NCBI RefSeq assembly: GCF_016906535.1
Contig: NC_057370.1
Location: 2,790,001 to 2,854,000, forward strand
DNA: 64,000 bases
Direction of reading: 5' to 3'
DNA from: Rhizoctonia solani
Taxonomy: Eukaryota; Basidiomycota; Agaricomycetes; Cantharellales; Ceratobasidiaceae
This document shows positions 10,300-22,300 of the stretch, one piece after another. The stretch's first letter is position 1. Every line of letters begins with the position of its first letter. The notes beneath the pieces are model-generated. The model searched no databases, was not told where the DNA came from, and worked only from the letters and a program-made list of their open reading frames with translations. Made by a program: the position numbers and the translations under genes.

Positions 10300-11954
10300 T
10301 TACTCCGGCCCGGAGAAATACGCGAGCTCGAGTCCGATCGATTTTATCGGCTTGGAACGGTTTGACAAGTCTGAGACAACTCCCAGGCTGACGAGCATAT
10401 TCCTTATCCGGCCCTCCCACATGAGTGAGACGTCCTTGTGAACAAGTTCAATCGTGCGCATAAATCCTTTTTAACGGGACACTACTTACGGAACTGGTGG
10501 ATATACGTGCTTTGACAACGCCTGTAACGTCCCCTCCTAATCCCGGTATCCCGTTTGAAGGGAAAGGTGAAGGCGCATCTTGTCCAGGAGGTGAAATATC
10601 ATTCAAAGCAACCGGCTCACTGCTATTCGAATTGTCGTTTTCCGTTTCTTCCTTTTGGATATCGGTAGTGAGCCGTCTCCCGGCGGCTCGACGCAACCAC
10701 CACTCGGCGCCCATCGTCCACTCGCTCTCGTAGCTATAAATGTTAAAATCAAAGCGAGAGCAGAGTGCGAGATCTCTCGAGGCGCGAGCAGCATATGCGG
10801 CTGATATGTGACCCATCATAGGGTTAAACGTAGCTGTTAACGTCGTGGGTGTTTGCGCTGGTATATTGGAGTCGGGGGTGCCCGATGTGGATGGGGGCGA
10901 CGCATCGGGTAGAGTTGTGAACCTGATACCAGTGACACTGCACACAGACTCCAGTATCAACTGGGATGGCGGAAAGGAACAAACATACCTCCAGCGCTCT
11001 TCTCCTTTAGACTAAAATACAACTCAGCACCGGCCGACAATCGTCCCTTGAGCCCTCCCTCCATCCTCTCTTCCTCATCCACCCTCTTTGTCCCTCTCTC
11101 TCTCTCCTTTCTCGCTACCCTCTCAGCGTCAATCGCCTCGTTTGCTAGCCTCCCAAAGTTATGCAAGACGCGAACACCCCACATTCCATCGTCTGCTGAC
11201 CAGCTGTACTCGGTACACCATCGACCTGTATCATGTTGTAGACTAAACATTACATTTCCTGCCGATTCTCTCAGGGGACTTGAGAGAGGTGGCGAGAAAC
11301 GGGCACGAGGGTTGGACACTGCTGCGATCAAACCTTGGAGGGTTGGTGATAACCGGACAGAATAAAGCGCATCGAGCCTGGAAGATGGGACATAGTATCT
11401 TCCGTAGAGCAGGTATTCTGGACGAACAGTAGACGGTAGGTCATGTATGCGTACAACGGGGAGAGGGGGGAGGGCAAGCCATACCTTTGGCATTTATATT
11501 TCTCCCGCCGAGGAATATCTCTTCTTTCCCAATCGGCCTGCGTGGTCTATCATGAATCACAAATCGATCGACTACATCTTTGAACGGTACGGTAGCCGAG
11601 TGTTTCATCTCCAGGTCGCATGAAGTGAAGATGTACCCTATCGATCCGTTGAGGGTTGGCAGGGCGTTCATCGCGTAACTTGTGTTAAACGAGGCATTGG
11701 CAGACTTGGAGATAGAGAAATGTACACCACGGGGCACCGTAAAGTCCAGAATGGCTGAAAAGTATTATTTAATATAAATTAATGGGATGTGGCTAGGATA
11801 CTAACCTCTGGACGATTTGGTCAAGTTGGAATACAGTTATCCTACTCTGGTAACTGTCAGTTGGCTGATGGGCGGTGAAGACGGGGGCACAGACATCGTT
11901 CCATCCCGTTGCTTGGTTGTAGCATCGTAGCACGTATGTTGCAAACGGGTGCAT
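10300..11954 (-). CDS. MDM10: Mitochondrial distribution and morphology protein 10 (MDM10)
   Basis: Outer-membrane beta-barrel of the ERMES ER-mitochondria tether and the SAM assembly complex. Six exons are predicted: 11954-11895, 11841-11806, 11754-11485, 11417-10989, 10937-10490 and 10434-10300, about 459 residues. The start MHPFATYVLRCYNQATGWND is the family's hallmark. LNGSIGYIFTSCDLEM, YLLYGRYYVPSSRL and FNPMMGHISAAYAARASRDL are strongly conserved Mdm10 segments. The last exon ends with KPIKSIGLELAYFSGPE, the beta-signal-like C-terminus. Two exons fail by one base. Exon 2 reads GATAACTGTATT where GAT AAC CTG TAT is expected, and exon 5 opens TGTCACTGG where G-TG TCC ACT GG is expected. 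Splice phases elsewhere agree exactly once one base is added in each, so the gene is probably functional and the sequence faulty. Confidence 0.9.
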
Positions 11955-12285
11955 ATCAAGTCGGCCTGGTGGATGTGGGAAAGGCTTCTCTCCAGCAGAT
12001 AGGTATCAATAGAGTCAAACTAAATTAGATAATGCAACGTTTAGTCACCCTGGTCTCGAGAAATTAACTTATTTACCACCAGAGCCAGTGCCCAGAATAC
12101 CAATCAATGCTGTTGTTTAGTATCGGATTTAATTCACAAAGAATCGCGAAGGGATACTAGTAGCTATATTATGACTAGCAAATTCATGAACTTAATTCTC
12201 CTGATATTTACGACGTGTTTTCGGCGCTTAGCTGTCGCTTCGACAAGCAACAACCACCTGGACTCGGCCAGACTTGTTATTAAGG
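11955..12285. promoter_or_regulatory. Divergent promoter region between MDM10 and MED11
   Basis: About 330 bases between the two start codons. It is AT-rich and holds no supported exon. It must include both promoters, but I cannot point to a specific element. Confidence 0.35.
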
Positions 12286-12875
12286 ATGAATCCATCAGGG
12301 CAGCGACAGTCAAGTATTTGGTCCTCAAGCTCGAGCGCCAAACAAATATATGCTCTTGGAGAAGTAGAAAAGGTGGATTTATAGTCCGACGTAAATCCGG
12401 CTTTGTCAACCAACCTCAATTATGTCTAGGACATTGCTCGACTGCTTCACATTGCAGCAACTGCATTATCTCTTCTTACTGTACCACAGGCAGATCCCGT
12501 CGATAACTCTAATGGCGAACAGCTTCCCGATGGTGAGGAGCGAGCCGAAATGTTTGTGCAGAAGCAACCAAGTATTACGAGACACTCGAGGTATGTCAAA
12601 GGCTACTTACTACTATTTATTAATTACCGTCCCCACCTTAGTCAGTACAAAAGGGCCTAAGAAAAGCAATAGTCAATTTGCGTGAAGCCCGTATATCTTC
12701 TGCAGCCATCGCTCCCAGTAGTGTTCAGGCTACCTTGCTGGCTCCTGGGGTCAACACCGAGGGTTTACCTGGAGGTGAAAATCTACACTATGCTCTCCAA
12801 GAAAGTCTTGTAGAAAGCGAAGCTTGGGCTGCCTTGGCGCAGACTATTGAAGCTCTTCAGACCCAAACATTGTAA
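12286..12875 (+). CDS. MED11: Mediator complex subunit 11 (head module)
   Basis: MED11 is a small helical subunit of the Mediator head that contacts RNA polymerase II machinery. Exons 12286-12372, 12430-12590 and 12642-12875 give about 160 residues, starting MNPSGQRQSSIWSSSSSAKQ. The N-terminal helix IYALGEVEKDIARLLHIAAT and the following VQKATKYYETLESVQKGLR match the Med11 helical-hairpin pattern. The C-terminal part contains NLREARISSAAIAPSS and a final helix ESLVESEAWAALAQTIEAL. Exon 2 is 161 nt, but phase 0 on both sides requires 162. The missing base sits near 12564, where AAGCAACC should read AAG GCA ACC. The assignment rests on pattern and length; the divergence of Med11 families lowers certainty slightly. 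Confidence 0.78.
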
Positions 12876-12949
12876 CTTTATCTTCGTGGAATGCATAGTG
12901 TTATGATAATAATGGCACGACATGTAATGACAGTCTAAAATGATTTTGG

Positions 12950-14949
12950 CTACACTTCTATCTCGACCTCAAGGTACATCCCCCGCCCAATACCACAGTC
13001 TCGGAGTCGTTGATTCTGGTTTATCCGGTGTGTTTGGTGTCCCTTTCGACGGAAACAGCCTATTGATTTTCGGTGTGCCAGCTCCCCAATCGTTTTTACC
13101 ACATCTTGGGCCAGTGTATCTACGCTGCACGCTGTGAACAATCGAATTAGCTCGTTTAAACTTGGCCAAAAGTAATGACTCACGAACTAATGCCCATCCG
13201 AAGTGCGACTGTCCTGACGAGATCTTGATATGCTCTAGGTGTATCCCACACGATTGCAGGACCCACACGATTGGGAGAGGGGTTTGAATGTTCGCATATG
13301 GTGAGATAGTCAAAATATTGTTAAAATCAACATTCCTTGGGAACTTCCATCACAAAGTTTCTTTCATTGAGCCGAGATAACTTTGCCGGATGGGATGGAT
13401 GAGAGCTTGCAAGCCTCAGTCCTCGAAGAGTTGTTTTCCCAAGAGAAGCTTACAATGATATATTCTCAGTTAATATTTAGCTCCTGTTCGGATTCGTTTC
13501 AAACTTACTGAACGCTTCAGAAAGTAGCACTCCACATGCTAAATCCCCAGAGTAATATCTCACTTCGACGTATCTTGACTCGTATTGAACTTTCTGCATA
13601 TGGTCAAGTTGCACTACAGGGGAAGTAGACCGTGGTTTCCCGAATTGTCCGAGCTCCCATTGGTGGTCGCACTCTGGAAGAACTTCATCTCCTGCTTCAC
13701 CACCAGCCCATAATATTTTAGTATATGTTAAGTATCGTATGTTTGAGACATTGTAAATATTACCGTCAGGAGCAATTTTAGTGTGTGATTTCGCCATCAT
13801 TCGTGCTTTGTTTGATGGTATAGCTCTAATGCCGGGCATTGGTATTCGGACCACTGGTATCATTTGAAGACCAATTTTATTCATCCACGACTTTCGGCGC
13901 TGAATTTGCGGAACGGCTGTACTTGCGCCCCCTTTTGCTTTACCACTAAATCCGGGTTCTTTGGCAACTGGCTGACACTCTTGAGCTATAGGCCGGGAGC
14001 TTGGTGAGCCGGCGCTGCGGTGATCCTGGTTTGTACTATAGACAGGGCTGCCAAATGTCGGTGACTGGGAAAGAGTCTTTCATATTGTATTAAGCTGCAT
14101 GCTCCGTCGGATAACTGGATTACTTACTCTGACCATCTCTAATACTTCGCCTATTATTTCACCTTGTGTAGACAGCTCGCTTTGTACGGATTGGGCCACT
14201 TGAAGTAAGCCCTGGTGGTCAACCTTCCTGGCCCGCTCATTTTCATTCTGTGTGGCACATTGATAGAATACTTCTCCAACCTACTAGGCCCTGAGCTGAC
14301 TACACAATAAATCGACGATATAGCCATATACATACGTTAAACAGGAACATTAAATCGTTCAAGCAATGATGACAATGTTCCACATGAATCGCATCTCGAT
14401 CAGCGTCCAGAAGGGCCTTCAGCCAATTTTTATGTCCGACTTCATGGATTGTCTGTTGAGGCTCGATTATGTCTGGATAAGCGTTTGTACAATTGTTAGA
14501 TTGGACATCGCACCTGTGCTGTTGTTTCAAAGGCTCTGTATGGTACATCAGATCCTGTGGACAAGATAATGACTTATTGAGGTAGTCTCACTCACGCCTG
14601 TAGAGCTCTTATTCTATCAGCCATTCCCTCTTCTTGAGGTTGGCGAGTGACAAGTAGCTAGGCGAATTGATTAACAGCGCGTCATACAGCGCCCACCCTT
14701 ACCTTCAGTTCCTCTACTACAAATTCAGCTCTTTGAACGAGAGAAGCACATTTTTCTTTGTCTGGTAGTTGATTTGAGCGAAAAATGATTTAAAAAATGA
14801 TAGACTTGAAACTTACTGGACTTGGTATCTCTAAACAGACGAAAATATATAGCATACACTAGATGAAGAAGGATATGCGTGGCTAACCTATATGCCGTAT
14901 AAACAATCTGCATAGCTCCGAATGCGGTACTCAGCAAAGCCCCAGACAT
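12950..14949 (-). CDS. HeLo/MLKL N-terminal-domain-like helical protein with unknown C-terminal region
   Basis: A multi-exon minus-strand gene. Its start MSGALLSTAFGAMQIVYTAY, after a likely 57-nt intron, runs into RDTKS and then KCASLVQRAEFVVEELK. The next exons give EEGMADRIRALQA, and then NWLKALLDADRDAIHVEHC followed by CLNDLMFLFNV. This order of helices (KEKC..LVQR, then DADRDA..HC...LND....F) is characteristic of the four-helix adaptor (HeLo/MLKL_NTD-like) at the N-terminus of many Agaricomycete kinase- and NLR-type proteins linked to programmed cell death. Downstream exons (13884-13477, about 13440-13330, 13313-13190, 13140-12950) encode segments such as YESRYVEVRYYSGDL and KLSRLNERNFVMEVP, which I cannot place; a degenerate kinase is possible. 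Ends of individual exons are approximate, and there is at least one frame break near 13345. Confidence 0.5.
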
Positions 14950-15221
14950 ACTGAATCCAAGCAGAACAAATGAGTGTTCAAAGAAAGCTCAAGTGTGACA
15001 GCCTCAGCCCCTAAAGCAGCTGGAGAGTCTTTTGTTTGTACCTTTGATGGAAGTCTAGACTCAAAGAGGCGAGATTTGTTTACAGGCTAGTGTAATATCA
15101 GGCCATCCACGTGACTACTGCGTGTGGCGGGAGGGCCAACGACCACCATGGATTTCTCAGCACTATCTTTCATACGGCCCTGCCTCAGGCCCAACAACTG
15201 ATAGACGATGATTCGTCCTCT

Positions 15222-18200
15222 ATGGACTCCATCACTCTCGGTCAACTCAAATCCATGGTTGGAACGCAAACCAAGCAGCGCGTAAGCATGATATTTCCTA
15301 GCTCTATTTGGTGGCATTAACTCTTATTTCAATGTAAGCAACAACGTTTTGATTTTAGATACGAGGACGAGGACACTGTGTTTAACGAAATAGATGAATT
15401 CTTCTCATAGGAGGTTCCTCAGTACGCCGAGAATATGCGTGCTTGGCAAGGCTCTTTCAACGGAGGTATAGTTTGTTGGAAGACATTCCTCATATTAGTA
15501 ACTATTCTAATCAGAATGGACGAAAAGCTCCCTTTCGGAAAGAAAGGCTCATATAGAGCTTCTTCTCGAGAGCTTGGAACATCGAGATGCCGAGAAACGA
15601 TTCGTCAATGCTAGGAGATTACTGTACATCCTACAGGGTAACTTTATCCGCTAAATTGAACGCGAACACAGCATAACTCTATATGCTAGGTACCTTTGCG
15701 GAAACCACATCACCTGAGCACCAATTGCATTGGATTATCGATAACGCAAAGTTAGTCCGTAGTGCAGATGGCCTTAGTCGGATAGTCGATGCAATCAAAA
15801 TATCGAGTTCTAAGCATGACGTTCTAAGGTACGACTCGTCTTCATTACACGTACTGACTTATACTGAACTAAACATCAACTTATGTCCCCTCAACCCATG
15901 GCATTAGCAATATATCCGAGTCAGATACGCGTCATCTTGGAATTTCGCAAGCAGAGAAGCAGGATTTTATTGAAGAGTTAATACTGAGCTATCGATGTAC
16001 TATGCGATACTCTATTTTATGGTCGAAGTTATGAAGGGAGATGAAGATTTTGGAGATGAACTAAGTATGTGACATCAATACTTACTCTGTTTTTTGTACT
16101 TACATATTGTCAGTGAGCCTGGATCCCCCACTTCCTATTTACTTATTTAGCCTAGTTGCCTCTCTGAAGGAAAAAAGTCTACGAGGATATCCGGTCAAAA
16201 AAGTACGTATTTACGGCAAGATGGGCGGCACATCCATTGAAATCGCGTAGCTCTTGCTAGTATTATGGAAGAGTCTTTTAACATGTCTAGGAGGATCAGG
16301 GAATTAAGCCGTGTTAAACAACTCGGCAGGGAGCTAGCTGGATTAACTGAGATGGTCCAAGGTAGGCGATTCATATTCAAAGTTCGACTTTGATACTAAG
16401 CAAGCAGCAGACCAAACCATCAAGTCCACACCTGTTGATTTTTACACCTTTCGCCAGGAATCAGCTGTCAAATACCCACATTTGTGCCTCAGCCGCCTAG
16501 CTCAGACAAAGAACTCACCACTGAGCGACTTGCTACTGCACTTTCACCTATTCCCGTTCGCCCCCCATATCATCAAACCCATAGTGACCCACAACACCCA
16601 AATCAGCCTGGTCAGCCGATGCATGATCCTATGCATATAATATGGGTACTGGAATGGGTATTGGCACGCCTGCACCTTCGCCCCCTCCTCATCTGCAGAA
16701 TCTTAATCCAACCAGAATCCCAATTTGCAAAATCCAAAACAGAAAAAACTTCAATTCCAGACCGACCAAACCAAACCTTTCGTGTTCCCATTCAGCCGAT
16801 CTACTGGAAACATCCCGGTTTCTGTGGAGGAGGCGGAAAGACTATACAAAAAGCATATGCACGTCAGTCTTGCTCTATGGCAAATGTGGGAAGTGAGGGA
16901 AGCCTGTTGGAGGGAGGAAACGGGTGTGGATGAATCAGTCGCACTTGGAGATAACGGTACCTCGAACATCAAGAACATAGTTTCGACGGGGTAGGAGGGG
17001 AAGGGGGCAGTGGAATTAGTGGGGGGTGAGCGGAGCGGGTGTTGGTGTTAATGTCCCAAGTACATTCGGAAAGTCTGACGATATGGTCGACAATACTTCC
17101 GGACTGAGCGACGTCAAGAAATTGGAGGCTCTAATCGGGGAGGTTGAAAATGCCCTCAATTCAAGTGCAGAGATTGGTGGGAAGGAACGAAGGAAGTTAA
17201 GGGAGAAGAAGCAAGATCTGATAAGATTAAGACGCGTTGAGACTATCTACGTGAGTGTTATCATATTTTAGTTTAGGACTCCTCTGCGACTAATTATTTT
17301 TCTTAGTTCTATTTTGCCACTCTTGCAACCCTGTGTTATCGTTTTACTCAAGTTACTCCTCGCAACTGTCACCGCAACTGGCGCACCCCCACCAAATGAT
17401 CTCAGTCTGGATTTGGTGTCCAAGGTAGTGTTAGAGTATCTTGCTCGAATGCCAGCTCTTCTGATCGTTCCCTACAGAAAGCCTCCGCAGCCGCCCCCAT
17501 CCCCAGAAGAAATTGATGTCATGCGTCACCCGCGAGATCACGAGCAAGGCTGTTTCTGCTATTTTAATGCTTACACTCAAGTGGTTCAAGGCGTCACGTA
17601 TGTGGCATTCTTCAACTTGTGTATCTGTGCTGATTAAATGCGTCAAAATTCAGATATAATGAAGTTCCATCATCTTGGACAGCTTACTGGACAGCAATTG
17701 CATACTGCTCGTGTTGAAGATGTTTGGTATGCAGGAGGTTTCAAACGTGATAGTTGCCCAAAAATGATATCCCAGGACTCAAGTGGGTATATGCATTCTA
17801 TTCTTCGCTACGTTGGATTTAACTTTGAATGCTGGTTTGCGTTTGTCAGCTTTTTCCGTTTTTGCCATCTCAACTTTTCTCGCACCCCTCACAACGACAG
17901 GCTTGAGGAACCAGCCCCACCTCTACCCCGTATCGAAGATGATGTGGAATAATCACCGACTTTTCATGGCGTAACTTCTTTGCGAATATCAACTTCGTGA
18001 AGATTGTTCAAAAGCCAGCAAGAGGCGAAGTCACCGATTTGGTATTGGTGCAATATAAGAGCTCGGTATGTTTTTCGACACTGGCTACAAGGACGAACTT
18101 GTCACTGAGACTTATTTCCAGGCAATTTTAAAGCGAATCTTGAAGGTCTCTCATCCAATTCTTCAGCTTCACGTCTTGAAATTGTTAAAAAGTCAAGTTC

Positions 18201-19189
18201 CTTATTGTGGGCGCAAGTGGCAGTGTGGGTTTGGTCTTATTATTTTATGGGCCCAACGTGCTGAGATCTGTTTGAATATAGCAAATATGAAGTTTATAAC
18301 ACTCATTTATCTGCATTGTCGCCCTGACTTGCGCGATGAATGGCTATCGGGGACTGAAGTCGACGATGTAGTTGATGCGATGGTAAGTATACTGGGTGTC
18401 CATGTTCAAATACAAGAAGTGTGACTTCTGGTGATGTTTATAGGTTCAAGAGCAAGCGCTGAGAACTTTGGTCAAGTTTTGTATGTTACACATTCTCTCT
18501 GGAGGATACCTCTGACATACTAGCCCCTCAGATATACCAAGGTTATGGTGCCGCAGCCGCCGTCCCACCCTCCCAGCAGTACTTGTCGGACTTAGGAGAG
18601 CAGGACAATTATCAGACCGAGGCCGCAGATGCGTTGATCCCACCACATTCTCTGATAGAACAACGCGAAGGCGGCGCAGATGAAATTGGTGGCGTGTCAG
18701 CATGGAAGCAGTTGTCAAAAATGTCATCTGCAGCAGAGGCTGGACTAGCAGATGGCATTAGCGATTCGGAGAGTATTGGGTCGATTAATATCTTGGGCGA
18801 CGAGACAAGGAGCGAAAGCGATATCTCCGAAGCGGATTCAGCCGACGAAAACACTAACAACTGGGCGGTGAGTTTGTTAAAACTCAGCAAAGAACACTAG
18901 CTGAGTTGATCACGATAGCATATGAGCCCTAAAACGCTACAGGCAATGGCCAAATCGCCCATTGGTAGACGTTCTAGCTCCGGTTCTGGTCTGAGGCCTG
19001 TTCTGCCATTTGGGTTGGATGATGGATCTGCTATCCCTGATGATGTAGAACTCCCGACTGGCCCAGTACCTCGGTCAGGCACGTTGGGAGAGGGTGAGGG
19101 TGTTGATGAAGTTGAGGTAAGTATTCAACTTCGGTGAAGAAGTGGATGGCTGAATACATTATATTTTACAGTACCTGTATGGGGAATAA
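15222..19189 (+). CDS. FAR11: STRIPAK complex protein FAR11/STRIP (N1221 and DUF3402 domains), frame interrupted
   Basis: FAR11/STRIP is a scaffold of the striatin-interacting phosphatase and kinase complex, which controls cell fusion and sexual development in fungi. The N-terminus reads MDSITLGQLKSMVGTQTKQR, then after an intron RFDFRYEDEDTVFNEIDEFF. Further exons give NMRAWQGSFNGEWT, HRDAEKRFVNARRLLYILQG and TFAETTSPEHQLHWI, classic N1221 signatures. The middle is Pro-rich (about 16480-16720), and VSVEEAERLYKKHMHVSLAL follows. The DUF3402 half includes MKFHHLGQL, KMMWNNHRLFMAWRNFFANI and VDDVVDAMVQEQALRTLVKF. The last exons are acidic and Ser-rich and end ..VEYLYGE at 19189. A TAG at 15408-15410 interrupts exon 2 where family members have S-Y-x-E-V-P, and other frame jumps occur. 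Start 15222 is favoured; an in-frame ATG at 15111 is possible. About a dozen introns are implied; not all are placed precisely. Confidence 0.85.
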
Positions 19190-19374
19190 ATGGAGGTGGT
19201 TATGATCTAAACTGTATAGGGACTATAGGCCATGTGTTTACATTTGTTATAGGAATGAGAGGTGGTTGTGTACTTACAAGTGGCGTGGGCTGCACGTGGG
19301 CCATGGCCAAAGTGACGCACACAGATGTCCGAGGTCAGAGGTCTTTGAGTAGTATCCTTTCTTTTTCACCCCCA

Positions 19375-22300
19375 ATGGCAAGCGGCGAGCCCACAAGTGT
19401 GCCGCAGCAGTCAGCGCCACCTATATCGCCTCCGCCTTCTACGCCGGCGAATCCCGACGAGGTCGCGTCGGTCGAGTCGGGAATAAGCCCTCCCCCGAAA
19501 AAGAAACTGAAGCGTAATAGGATCACGTTGTGAGTCGATGAGAGCTCGAAGTAGACCCAGGATTAATTAGGTTAATTAATTGGAATGGATGGATAGGAGT
19601 TGTACAGGTCTGTTCTAATTTGCTTCGGGCGTGGGCCACTCATGATTTTTATCTCCGCTAGAATGCCATCGCCGAAAACAACAGGTATGCCATTTGCAAT
19701 CCACGTGTGAGTTCAGTGTTGACTGAAGATTGCTATTAGTGCGATCGAGGAAACCCATGTTCAAGATGGCAAGTTCCGTATGAGACAGCATGGCGGTATG
19801 CTTAGTTAAATTACAGCGTAAGCGGGGCATGGCGGAGCAGTGTTATATGGAAACCCCGCCCGTTCCATCTCGCAAGTGAGAACCCCTATACTTGAACTCC
19901 GATTGAGGAAATACTCAAACTTTACAGAGCATCGGTCATCGACACTTCCGAATCCGAACGCCTTTCGCACGGGTCGAACAACTTGAAGCGCTTGTTCGTG
20001 CTTCATATGGCCATGCTGGAGACCCAGCTACTATGTCGGTTGCAGATATGGCTGCCCTCCTCTCCAACTCTTCTCAACCTCGAATTCAAGCCCCAGCGGC
20101 TCTCTCTTCATCGCAGGAACAAAACCCGAGAGAGCTGTACAGGACGCCGCGGCTTGTTCGTGCTTCATATGGCCATGCTGGAGACCCAGCTACTATGTCG
20201 GTTGCAGATATGGCTGCCCTCCTCTCCAACTCTTCTCAACCTCGAATTCAAGCCCCAGCGGCTCTCTCTTCATCGCAGGAACAACAACCCGAGAGAGCTG
20301 TACAGGACGCCGCGGCAGCACTTGGCCAGCTTTCCCAAACCAATGGAGAGCATCCTCTTGCGGCTTTCTTATCACAGGTAGGTGGGCCCAGTTGCACCAC
20401 GCTCAATAACTAAATTTACTTCTTTTCAGCTCGGCGGCCAAGGCTGTGGATGATCCAACCCCCAGACCCCGTCGCAAGCTTCCCGGCGTCCCCACACGTT
20501 ACCGGACAACTGGCCAGATACTTTTTTGAGGCATCATCCATCCACTGGTACTGCGTGGCAGTCCATAAACCTGTCTTTTACGATGCCTACCTCGAATTTT
20601 TCTCCGGGAGACAACAGAACGCGCCAGACCTCGATTTCTGCGTCTTGTTAGCAGCTATGTGCGCCCTTACGCTACAGTTTTGTGGCGATGCAGACGCGCA
20701 GGTTGGTTTTTTTTGAATGTCCATCAAGGCATGGTTGCTTATTCTTGTCATCTGTTATAGGCTATCCTAGTTGAGGGTGCCATGGATAAAGACAATCTCC
20801 GGCGCAAGATGTTTGACTTTGCACGAACGATGTTGGCCCACAGCGAGCGTATTCAAGGACCCACTTTGGAGCGTATCACAGCCATGATTCTCATTGCTAT
20901 CTACCTTGAGAACGAGGGCATCGTCAATGAGTACTATGGGACAATCGGTCCGTAAATAAAAACTATTAGTTTATTTCTGGCTGAAGTAACTCATTTTTTG
21001 TAGGCTCTGCAATTCGAACTGCTCAATCCAGTAGGTGAATTCTCTCTTGATTGGGCGTCATATTGATCGCGATTCATCCGACAGTGGGGATGCATCGCGA
21101 TGGCGAGAAAAATGGTGCATGAATCCCGTCGAGGCGGAGCAAGACGTAGATTGTGGTGGATCTTGTATACTCATGACCGGTATGTTCATTGCCAATTCTG
21201 AGGAAGTGTGAACTAAATGACGAATTAGGCTACAAAACTTTGTGCTATGTCGACCATATGTGATTCACGATCAGCACTGTGACACTGATTTGCCTTTGAA
21301 TGCAGACCAGGTATGTTTACAACATTTCGTGCTTAAAAAACGCGAGACCTATGTTTTATTAAGGCCGAACTTATCGAGGAACGTGAACTTGTTTCTCATC
21401 CAATTAATCAACCTACCGAACATAGTAAGTTCCGCTTGCACTTGACTCTGTTCACTTATTGCTCACTTAAATATCAGCATTCCAGCTGTTGGAGATATCT
21501 TGGTCTCAACTTCTTGGGCAAATGTCTGATAGCTGCTTTAACATCATAACGCCTTCTTATGGGGCCGTGATACACATGGAGAATCAGATTCGTTTTGTTT
21601 GAGTCAGGACTCCCAAATGCTTTTAAACATGGGGCAACTGAAGGAAGCGCAAGGCCTTACATGTTCCAGGTAAGTATCGTATATATACCATTATGAATCA
21701 TTGGCTTATCTGCTTGTGTCCCAGACCCAGCTCCTGAATCTTCAGATCTATCATGCCAGGGTGTTGCTACTGGTGAGTGTTAATATTAATCTGGCTTGGA
21801 ATCCGTGGTCAGTAAACTGTTTCTGTAGCGCCCGTTCATATACAAGCGCGATGTTCCACCTTACACCGAAGAGCACAGAGCCCTCAGAGAAACTTTTGAC
21901 CAACATGCTTGTGACGTTTGCATTCAAGTTTGGTGCGTCTATCTTACTCTGGCTCAAGTGTATTAACTCAAGGACATATAGTAAAGGCTTTTGGCGTTCC
22001 AACAGTCATGCACTCGCAAATACCGAGACATCAGTTACGGTGGTTCCTGTGTATTATTTCTATATTCGATGCAGCTCGTAAGTGTCCGTTTTTAATCAAG
22101 TGATGCTTCTAAATGACAATATGGTCGCGTGAAAGTGACTGATGCTTCTAAATGACAATATGGTCGCGTGAAAGTGACTCTTGCCTCGGTTCTCGTTCTA
22201 CAACCACACCACCCGCTCGCAGACGACATCGATTATTGGATTCGTGCCGGTCAAAATCTTTTGCGATCGGTGGCCTCTTTCCATCATGTAGCTTCCGAGA

